From positions 1-64,000 of the forward strand of contig JBBRQI010000005.1 of the NCBI GenBank assembly GCA_038226665.1: a DNA stretch of 64,000 nt, given 5' to 3'. How positions within the stretch are numbered: the first letter of the stretch is position 1; every line of letters starts with the position of its first letter. This document shows positions 8,801 through 14,822 of the stretch, piece by piece. The stretch is from SZAS-103 sp038226665. Lineage in GTDB: Bacteria; Pseudomonadota; Gammaproteobacteria; Xanthomonadales; Xanthomonadaceae. Position numbers and translations under genes: made by a program. Below the pieces are notes generated by a model that saw nothing but the letters and a program-made list of their open reading frames with translations, did no database searches and was not told the origin of the DNA.

Positions 8801-9632
8801 AACGCTCAGCGTGCGCGGCAAGGTCGAGGTGCCGAAAGCGCGTATGGATCTAGAACGCCTCGACAACACGGTGTCGCCATCGCCGGATGTGGTGGTGCTC
8901 GATCCGGTCGAAGCCACGCAACGCAGCGCGATTGCAACGGATATCGATCTCGCGCTCGCGCTCGGCGGCGACGTGAAGCTCAAGGGATTCGGCCTCGACG
9001 GCAAGCTTGGCGGACAGCTTCGGGTACGGCGCGCGCCAGGCAATGCGATGACCGCGATCGGCGGACTCGACGTGAGTGGGCGCTACGCCGCATACGGCCA
9101 GCAACTCGAGATCGTGCGCGGCAGGCTCGGTTATTCCGGCGGCGGCTTCGACAATCCGACGCTCGACATCCTGGCGCAGCGCGAGTTCGACCAGGCGACT
9201 ATCGGCGTGCAGGTGCGCGGTACCGCGCGGCGGCCGCTGACGCAAATCACCTCGACGCCGGCGATGGCGGCCAGCGATGCGCTCGCATACCTCGTATTGG
9301 GTCGACCGCTGCAATCGGCGAACGTGGACGATGGTCGCCAGATCAGCGCGGCCGCTGCGGCGATGTCGGTCGGTGGCAACCTGATCGCGCAGAAAATCGG
9401 CGCACGGCTGGGACTCGACGAAACCGGCGTCAGCGAATCGCGCGCGCTCGGCAGTTCGGCATTCACCGTGGGCAAATACATTTCGCCGCGCTTGTTGGTC
9501 AGCTACGGCGTTTCCCTGGTCGGCACGGGCGAGGTGCTGACGCTGAAATACCTGCTGCGCAAAGGTTTCGACATCCAGGTCGAGTCGAGCCGCGAGAACC
9601 GCGCGTCGATCAATTGGCGGATCGAGAAGTAA
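5856..9632 (+). CDS. tamB: Translocation and assembly module protein TamB
   Basis: Inner-membrane-anchored periplasmic protein that spans the envelope and partners TamA. The GTG start overlaps the tamA stop by four bases. A basic proline-rich cytoplasmic tail (residues 1-21) precedes one transmembrane helix (about 23-46). A very long beta-rich region of AsmA/TamB type follows, ending in the conserved C-terminal domain (DUF490) with YLVLGRPLQSA, GKYISPRLLVSYGVSLV and LTLKYLLRKGFDIQ. The 1258 residues match E. coli TamB (1259). Current models of the family propose a hydrophobic groove carrying phospholipids to the outer membrane. Confidence 0.95.
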   Translation: MSATDIQRDTSPPPRRRRRWVRHIGFGSIALIVCAGVLVAWLLLTVGGRDTLLARVVNLLPADSLTWQRADGVVYGPLTLYGVHYRHGGVDLRARRVMLDPSLRQLFGRRLRLITLEIDNAALDLPVDRSPRPLPSWPGSLPKFAMPFALSADRLRVRTLRVSREGVPLIVASSIDGGIVLAPGVLALNTIDVVSDRGKLQIDGRVDVGRNYSTRLHATLLTTTADLHARAGGDLDHFILAVGGNAPDAYALKLSLDDGRATPRWSLSALAQRFDPALLVALYPPSSQPIVAAIPYAVALQVDGTGGRASVHGRIAQGERVLVVAPSQLAYEQGVVDAQPLALKLLDGDLQLRGRADLRSKSPVFNVAAQLDGLRWNAVANAPPVNASGKLALAGTFDAWTVDGALDLLRDKQHAHVALAGRGDREQIRFDHFDARTPVGAMTAKGQLRWSPQTAWTADAALAGFDPGYVAPGFEGAMSGRVQTSGSIDANGSLSLHAAVDQLSGQLRGRRLAGRGNIDWNAGTGRADVDLRIGASHVQASGAFGRALDLVADFDPLRLDDLTPNAQGVLSGRIALRGDPSAPAIGGQLQGNGLHWRNYGAVHLALDGTLPTRGVDGALRIDADGVAGVPNLSAVHLRVAGSEQDPRVDGELSGALGTLALSGNAEHRGAIWNGRVESLHYTPLRGAAWTLSVPTTFRYYGANAVRLQQTCMTSSGASVCADADWPRRANVQAHALPLNLLDAWFARPDIARPDLDVRAYGTVDIDAHIVPAAHGWTGTATAHSAEGGVHVQPQLAHPLFGYTNLVALATLDGERLQLKLDSGLIAGGALHAQIATGTAADAALSGNVAADLRDITWIELFSTDIAAPKGHLDGRLTLGGTRAHPTVSGRAELNGFETELPALGIALKEGHIQLDADASGAARISGSLRSGDGTLTVGGALRWDNPDAPLNVTLRGQNVRIADTPELSADASPDLQIGYAAGTLSVRGKVEVPKARMDLERLDNTVSPSPDVVVLDPVEATQRSAIATDIDLALALGGDVKLKGFGLDGKLGGQLRVRRAPGNAMTAIGGLDVSGRYAAYGQQLEIVRGRLGYSGGGFDNPTLDILAQREFDQATIGVQVRGTARRPLTQITSTPAMAASDALAYLVLGRPLQSANVDDGRQISAAAAAMSVGGNLIAQKIGARLGLDETGVSESRALGSSAFTVGKYISPRLLVSYGVSLVGTGEVLTLKYLLRKGFDIQVESSRENRASINWRIEK

Positions 9633-9685
9633 TCCTGTCAGCCGCTCCTGCGCATCTGAGCGCCATGGATAGCGCATCCATGTGC

Positions 9686-9717
9686 ATAAAAAAGAAGCCG
9701 CCCGGAGGCGGCTTCTT
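9686..9717 (-). terminator. Intrinsic terminator of the esterase autotransporter gene
   Basis: Perfect 11-bp stem AAGAAGCCGCC / GGCGGCTTCTT with a CGGA loop. Read on the minus strand the stem runs into six T residues, so it terminates the leftward esterase transcript. It may also act on tamB read-through from the other side, though without a comparable T-run. Confidence 0.85.
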
Positions 9718-9795
9718 GCGTTGCTTCATGCGGCGGTCGTGGCGGTCAGCCGGAAATTGCTCCTGCACTTCCGGCATTCGCGACATCCATGTCGG

Positions 9796-11721
9796 TCACC
9801 AGCTCCACTTCAAGCCAAGGTTGAAGCTGTCGACGCGTTGGCTGGAATCGCCGAAGTGGCCTGCGTACGCGGCATAGCCGGTGAAGCTGCTGCCCAGGTT
9901 CGCGGACACACCGAGCTCGCCGCTCCAGTAGCTCGAGTCGGGCTGGAAGCCCGGCAGGCTGAAAGTCCCATTCAAGCCGACCAGCCCAGCGCTGACGTCG
10001 CGCACATTGGCATCGCCTTCATGCTCGTAGGCCACGCGCGCGAACGGGTGAATGCCGCCGCCGAACATCGTGTTGTCGCCGGACAGTTCCCAGCCGATCC
10101 TGGAAATCGTGGAGGTGCGGCTCTGCCGGCCGAACACCATCGCGGTGCTGTCGTTGCCATCCTCGTTGTAGCTGCCGACGCGGACGTGCTGGGCCGAGAA
10201 ACTTGCGAACGGGCCGCTCTTGATGTCGCCCCAATGGAAGAAATAGCCGCCGGCCAGTTCGACGCCGGTGTGCGAACCGGTGGTGCTGCCGTTCTCGGTG
10301 CGGGTCGCGGTACCGATCTGGATCACGCGGTTGACGCCAGTGAAATTCAACTGGCCGACAGAACCGAGCAAGGACACATAGAAGTCCGGCGTATGCCACA
10401 TGCCATAGGCGCTGATCAGCGGCTCGTTGTTCTGGAAACGACCACGGCCACCGTCGAACGTGGCCGACTGGTGGCTGAAGGTCGACGACAGGCCCAGCGA
10501 CACCGCGTTGTTCACGTAATAATCGGAACCCATGAGCAAGGTCGAATCGTCGCTGGTGGTTTGCGGCGAAGTCGACGTCGCATCGTAACGCTGGCGGCTG
10601 TAGTCGACGTTGGCATAGGTGCGCAGGGTGCCATCGGCACGCTGGCCCGACAGGTCTGCCTGCAGTTGGTCGTGGACGCCGCGCGTGGTGGTGGCGAAAG
10701 TCTGTAGCGGGGTTTCGGCGAGCATCGAGATGAAGCTGGGCGCCTCGATTTCCTGTAGCACGGCTTGCGCGAGCAGCGCATGCGCGGCGCCGGTGGGATG
10801 CACGCCATCGGCGAAGAAGTAGCTCAAGTTGGTACCGGGCGCGTAGGTGTATGGCAGTTGTCCGGCCAGACTGGCAGGGCCGCAAGCTACCGAACTCGGC
10901 GGTCCACCCACGCCAGGACCTGTACTGCACGCGGTTCCTGTGACGTTGGCGAAGCCGTAAGCCGCAGGGTTGGCAAGGACTTCGTTGACGAGTCCAAACA
11001 CGTCGACGGGGATGATGCCGGTTTTGCCGGAAAGCGCGGCATTGAGCTGGCCGTTGAACGTGAGCACCAAACCGGTGACTCCGGCCTGTCCGGCGGTGCC
11101 TTTGAATTCGGGTGTCACGCCAATATCGGGAAGGTTGAACACGATGATGTTGCCGGCGCCGGCGGAATGCAGGGCATCAATGAGCCCAGCTTCGGTATGC
11201 GCAGAAAACGCCGTGCCGGCCGCTGCCTGATCCGATGTGATGATGTCGGCGCCAGCAAGTCCAGCATAGGTGAAGATGTCGTTGGCGCCGCCCCACATCG
11301 TGAAGAGCGCCTGGCCGTCGGCTTTACCGCCGTTCGCGGCGAGATACCCGGTCACTTGGGTGGTGATCGAGAACGGTGCCGGCGACAAGCCGCAGGTAAA
11401 GGTCGCGCTGTTGGCCTGCACGCACGCGCCGCCGTAGGCGTAGTTGGTGCCGTGCGAACCGGGGATCAGCGGCGAAATATTGGTCTGGTCGAAGCCAAAC
11501 GCGGCCGCGATGAGTTGCACTGAAACCGGATCGGGGTTGGTAGTGAAGCTGAAGCCCGGCGGCAAGCCATTGAGCGCGGCCACATTGCCCGCGTCGGTCA
11601 GGCTGTCGCCGAAGCTGATAACGCCGTCAAAGGCGGGAACCTGCGCAGTGGAAGCGGCAGCCGTGGAAGTTGAACAGATCGCGAGCGCGAGTGCGCTGGC
11701 AAGCAGACGAATGCGGGGCAT
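9796..11721 (-). CDS. GDSL-family esterase autotransporter (EstA-like)
   Basis: Secreted outer-membrane esterase of 641 residues. It has a signal peptide (MPRIRLLASALALAICSTST), an SGNH/GDSL hydrolase passenger with FGDSLTDAGN (nucleophile Ser40), the GGANDIF block and the catalytic DGVHPTG block. A C-terminal autotransporter beta-barrel of about 280 residues ends in LGLKWSW with the expected aromatic last residue. The start follows an AGGAG Shine-Dalgarno; an in-frame ATG 15 codons upstream would spoil the signal peptide. EstA-type enzymes hydrolyse short-chain esters or lipids at the cell surface. It reads in the same direction as mnmG and converges on tamB, whose product helps assemble outer-membrane barrels. 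It has its own terminator. Confidence 0.93.
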   Translation of the reverse strand: MPRIRLLASALALAICSTSTAAASTAQVPAFDGVISFGDSLTDAGNVAALNGLPPGFSFTTNPDPVSVQLIAAAFGFDQTNISPLIPGSHGTNYAYGGACVQANSATFTCGLSPAPFSITTQVTGYLAANGGKADGQALFTMWGGANDIFTYAGLAGADIITSDQAAAGTAFSAHTEAGLIDALHSAGAGNIIVFNLPDIGVTPEFKGTAGQAGVTGLVLTFNGQLNAALSGKTGIIPVDVFGLVNEVLANPAAYGFANVTGTACSTGPGVGGPPSSVACGPASLAGQLPYTYAPGTNLSYFFADGVHPTGAAHALLAQAVLQEIEAPSFISMLAETPLQTFATTTRGVHDQLQADLSGQRADGTLRTYANVDYSRQRYDATSTSPQTTSDDSTLLMGSDYYVNNAVSLGLSSTFSHQSATFDGGRGRFQNNEPLISAYGMWHTPDFYVSLLGSVGQLNFTGVNRVIQIGTATRTENGSTTGSHTGVELAGGYFFHWGDIKSGPFASFSAQHVRVGSYNEDGNDSTAMVFGRQSRTSTISRIGWELSGDNTMFGGGIHPFARVAYEHEGDANVRDVSAGLVGLNGTFSLPGFQPDSSYWSGELGVSANLGSSFTGYAAYAGHFGDSSQRVDSFNLGLKWSW

Positions 11722-11838
11722 GGAAAGACTCCTGGACCAGTGGTTCCGGAATGGACAAGGCGTCAAGTTTTGCCTGCGCCCGCCCGCCAGCGCAATGCTG
11801 GCGTAACGCTATCTTAATACAAGCTTGGGCGAACCGCA

Positions 11839-13728
11839 CTAGGCCGTATGGCGTGCCTGCGAGAGCCCGCCGTGCCGGGTCAAATGCACCAGCAGGAGCG
11901 AGATCGCGGCCGGAGTGATGCCGGGGATGCGCTGGGCCTGGCCGACGGACTGCGGCCGGACTTTCGAGAACTTGGCGAGCACTTCGCTGGACAGTCCGCG
12001 CACGCCCGCGTAGTCGAATCCTTCCGGGATGGCGGTGTCTTCGTTGCGGCGCTGGCGCGCGATGTCCTCGTTCTGGCGCTCCAAGTAGCCTGAATACTTC
12101 ACGCCGATCTCGACCTGTTCGGACACCGCGGGATCGTCGACGCCGGGACCGATTGGATCGATGCGCATCAATGCGGCGTAATCGAATTCGGGGCGCTTGA
12201 GCAACTCCAGCGCGGACGCGTCGTGGCTGAGCGTGACGCCGAGTGTCGTTTCGATCGCACGGCCCAGCGCGTTGCCGGGCGCCGCGTGCAGTGCCGATAG
12301 CCGCGCGGTTTCGCGGTCGATCGCATCGCGTTTGCGTGCGAACGCGTCCCAGCGCGTGTCGCCGACGAGGCCAAGCGAACGACCGGTTTCAGTGAGCCGC
12401 AGGTCGGCGTTGTCCTCGCGCAGCAGCAGCCGGTATTCGGCGCGCGAGGTGAACATGCGGTACGGCTCGGTGGTGCCGTGGGTGATCAGGTCGTCGATCA
12501 GCACGCCGATGTAGGCCTGATCGCGGCGCGGGGTCCACGCATCGCGCCCTTGCGTCTTCAATGCGGCGTTGAGGCCCGCGATCAATCCCTGTGCGGCGGC
12601 TTCCTCGTAGCCGGTGGTGCCGTTGATCTGGCCCGCGAAGAACAGGCCTTCAACCGCTTTGGTTTCCAGCGACGCCTTCAATCCGCGCGGATCGAAATAA
12701 TCGTATTCGATTGCATAGCCGGGCCGCGTGATGTGTGCGTTCTCGAAGCCGCGGATGCTGCGCACGAGCGCGAGCTGCGCATCGAACGGCAGCGAGGTCG
12801 AGATGCCATTCGGATAGATTTCTTGGGTGTCGAGGCCTTCTGGCTCGACGAAGATCTGGTGCGAGTTTTTGTCCGCGAAGCGCACCACCTTGTCCTCGAT
12901 CGACGGGCAGTAGCGCGGACCGATGCCCTCGATCGCGCCGGTGTACAGCGGCGAGCGATCCAGCGCGCCGCGGATGATGTCGTGGGTGCGCGCGGAAGTG
13001 TGGGTGATCCAGCACGAAACCTGGCGCGGATGCTGCGCGCGCGAGCCGAGGAAGGAGAACACCGGGGCGGGATCGTCGCCTGGCTGTTCCTCCATCGCCG
13101 CGTAGTCGATGCTGCGGCCGTCGATGCGCGGCGGCGTGCCGGTCTTGAGGCGATCGACCACGAAGCGGCCTTCGCGCAATTTTTGCGCGAGCGCTGACGA
13201 TGGCGGCTCGCCGGCGCGACCACCCGCGTAATTCGCCGGGCCAACGTGGATCTTGCCGGCGAGAAAAGTGCCGGCAGTCAGCACGACGCACACGGCGTCG
13301 AAGCGCAGACCCATCTGGGTGATCACGCCGCTGACGTGGTCGCCTTCAATGAGAAGGTCATCGACGGCTTGCTGGAACAGTTCGAGGTTGGGCTGGTTCT
13401 CGACGGTGCGCCGGATCGCCGCGCGATACAGCGCCCGATCGGCTTGGCAGCGCGTTGCGCGCACAGCCGGACCCTTGCTTGCATTGAGCCGGCGCCACTG
13501 GATGCCCGCGAGGTCGGCGCAATGCGCCATCGCGCCGCCCAAGGCATCAATCTCGCGGACAAGATGGCCCTTGCCGATGCCGCCGATCGCCGGATTGCAG
13601 CTCATCGCGCCGACGGTTTCTATCGCATGCGTGAGCAACAGCGTGCGCGCGCCAGCACGCGCGGAGGCCAGCGCGGCTTCGGTACCGGCGTGGCCGCCGC
13701 CGACCACGATGACATCGTATTGATTCAT
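11839..13728 (-). CDS. mnmG: tRNA uridine 5-carboxymethylaminomethyl modification enzyme MnmG
   Basis: FAD-dependent subunit of the MnmE-MnmG complex that builds the 5-carboxymethylaminomethyl group on wobble uridine 34. The N-terminal dinucleotide fold is YDVIVVGGGHAGTEAALA. Further family blocks are CNPAIGGIGKGHLVREIDAL, PPRIDGRSIDY, YCPSIEDKVVRF and GLFFAGQINGTTGYEEAAAQ, and the C-terminal helical domain ends GITPAAISLLLVHL. With the start at MNQYDVIVV the length is 629 residues, exactly that of the E. coli protein. A longer frame to 13767 adds 13 atypical residues. A divergent -10 element lies about 45 bases upstream. Confidence 0.97.
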   Translation of the reverse strand: MNQYDVIVVGGGHAGTEAALASARAGARTLLLTHAIETVGAMSCNPAIGGIGKGHLVREIDALGGAMAHCADLAGIQWRRLNASKGPAVRATRCQADRALYRAAIRRTVENQPNLELFQQAVDDLLIEGDHVSGVITQMGLRFDAVCVVLTAGTFLAGKIHVGPANYAGGRAGEPPSSALAQKLREGRFVVDRLKTGTPPRIDGRSIDYAAMEEQPGDDPAPVFSFLGSRAQHPRQVSCWITHTSARTHDIIRGALDRSPLYTGAIEGIGPRYCPSIEDKVVRFADKNSHQIFVEPEGLDTQEIYPNGISTSLPFDAQLALVRSIRGFENAHITRPGYAIEYDYFDPRGLKASLETKAVEGLFFAGQINGTTGYEEAAAQGLIAGLNAALKTQGRDAWTPRRDQAYIGVLIDDLITHGTTEPYRMFTSRAEYRLLLREDNADLRLTETGRSLGLVGDTRWDAFARKRDAIDRETARLSALHAAPGNALGRAIETTLGVTLSHDASALELLKRPEFDYAALMRIDPIGPGVDDPAVSEQVEIGVKYSGYLERQNEDIARQRRNEDTAIPEGFDYAGVRGLSSEVLAKFSKVRPQSVGQAQRIPGITPAAISLLLVHLTRHGGLSQARHTA

Positions 13729-13771
13729 GTAGTTACACCAATAGTGCTTTCGCATGCGGGATCGCATCGGT

Positions 13772-13777
13772 ATTTTA
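13772..13777 (-). promoter_or_regulatory. Probable mnmG -10 element
   Basis: TAAAAT on the minus strand, about 44 bases before the mnmG start codon. The region is the only AT-rich patch upstream of mnmG. No clear -35 box is seen. Confidence 0.4.
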
Positions 13778-13807
13778 TCCGACCCGGCCCGTCATCGTTC
13801 TCGAACC

Positions 13808-13825
13808 TTGGCACGCTTCCTGCTT
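13808..13825 (+). promoter_or_regulatory. Sigma-54 (RpoN) promoter match
   Basis: TTGGCACG-CTTCC-TGCTT has the diagnostic GG and GC dinucleotides separated by exactly ten bases, and fits the TGGCACG-N4-TTGC consensus at all but one core position. It points rightward, away from mnmG, into a stretch without genes. Initiation would be expected near 13835. Sigma-54 promoters need an enhancer-binding activator; I did not identify its site. Confidence 0.6.
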
Positions 13826-13834
13826 CAGTGCTCA

Positions 13835-13945
13835 TTGCACCTGCGGCATCGCGCCGCACGCCGAGCTGGCAACAGGAACAGGGACAGCGATCGCGTTCAA
13901 GGGGCACGGCCGGGGGTCTCGGGGGAGGCTCCCGGCCATATTTTT
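13835..13945 (+). ncRNA. Candidate small RNA from the sigma-54 promoter
   Basis: A region of about 110 bases runs from the predicted sigma-54 start to an intrinsic terminator, with no credible reading frame. It contains a hairpin TGCGGC-atcgc-GCCGCA (13842-13858), then a single-stranded stretch with AACAGGAACAGGGACAG, then the terminator stem. The promoter, terminator and absence of coding make a small RNA the simplest reading. GGA-containing motifs hint at CsrA/RsmA or Hfq-type partners, but that is speculative. It could instead be the remnant leader of a lost gene. Confidence 0.45.
13908..13945 (+). terminator. Intrinsic terminator of the candidate small RNA
   Basis: Nine-pair stem GGCCGGGGG / CTCCCGGCC (one G-T pair) with a 12-nt loop, followed by ATATTTTT. 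This terminates rightward transcription although no rightward gene lies upstream of it. Confidence 0.7.
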
Positions 13946-13993
13946 GTGGGTTCCGTCCGGGAAATTCGCCGTTGGTGAGCAAGCATCTGCTTG

Positions 13994-14059
13994 AAAAAGC
14001 CGACGCCCGGCGGGTCTTCAGGAACAGGGGGATCCTTGGAACCGGGTGCCGGGCGTCGG
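13994..14059 (-). terminator. Terminator of the leftward lipoprotein gene
   Basis: A perfect 12-bp inverted repeat, CCGACGCCCGGC / GCCGGGCGTCGG, encloses a 36-nt loop rich in GGA motifs. On the minus strand the stem is followed by CTTTTT, so it can end the lipoprotein transcript. The rest of 14060-14241 holds only a short palindrome (GCGTCGCA-A-TGCGACGC near 14092) and no gene. Confidence 0.65.
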
Positions 14060-14241
14060 ACGACCGTGGCGCATGGCGCGCCTTGTCGCACTGCGTCGCA
14101 ATGCGACGCTTGATGTCAGTCTTGAATGATCTGCGTAGCGTCTAGTCTGGTGCAAGTCGTTCATTTCAATTCGCGACAACCATCACAGTTTTGCGCTTTG
14201 TGTTCTCCTCCACGCGCCCGCCCAAACGATTCTTGAAGCGC

Positions 14242-14727
14242 TCAACGAGGTGGGTGGCGCGGTCGCATGCGCCCACCATCGCGTGGTCCACCAGTCCTCG
14301 AACCAGTGTCTGGCTGGAAGGAATGCCGGACTGGCGCTGCCTGCATCGGGCGCTGCACGTCGCGCCCGTCGATACCAACGGAAACGGCGTGATGATGCCA
14401 TGGCCTGTGCCAGTAATAGGGGTATCGGTAGCCATACCAGGGGTGGTAGAACCACGGGTCGTAGCCGAATCCGCTGCCCCAAGCCGAGCCAAAGCCGAAG
14501 CCCGCATAGGGGCCGCCGAAGTAACCGGCGTCATAGGCGCTGAACACCACTTCCGGGCGGTCGTAGTAGTAGTCCCCGTAACCATCGGCTGGCGCGGAAT
14601 AGTAGCCGCCATCGTAATTGCCGCGATAGCTGCCATCGCGATAGGCCTCGCGATTGACGGAATCGTAGGTCGCGCAGCCAACCAGCGCCAACGCAAGGAG
14701 AGCGGTCATGGCGATGCGGCGGATCAT
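14242..14727 (-). CDS. Small tyrosine/glycine-rich lipoprotein
   Basis: 161 residues beginning MIRRIAMTALLALALVGCAT, a clear lipoprotein signal with lipobox LVGC (Cys18). The mature part is low-complexity: YRDGSYRGNYDGGYY, GYGDYYYDRPE, then G/F/Y/W-rich stretches, a histidine-tryptophan patch (YWHRPWHHH) and a charged tail. I know no function for it; similar Tyr/Gly/Trp-rich lipoproteins are common in Xanthomonadales envelopes. Transcription should stop at the leftward terminator near 14000. Its frame continues upstream past this ATG only as a shadow of the pepN region. Confidence 0.75.
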   Translation of the reverse strand: MIRRIAMTALLALALVGCATYDSVNREAYRDGSYRGNYDGGYYSAPADGYGDYYYDRPEVVFSAYDAGYFGGPYAGFGFGSAWGSGFGYDPWFYHPWYGYRYPYYWHRPWHHHAVSVGIDGRDVQRPMQAAPVRHSFQPDTGSRTGGPRDGGRMRPRHPPR

Positions 14728-14822
14728 GGCGTCACCTCTTGTCGACGTTTGCAGGTATCGACAGGCTGAGTCTTGGCTCCGCGTGGTGAATCCGTGCTTA
14801 ACCCGGAACGCAGCGCGATTGC

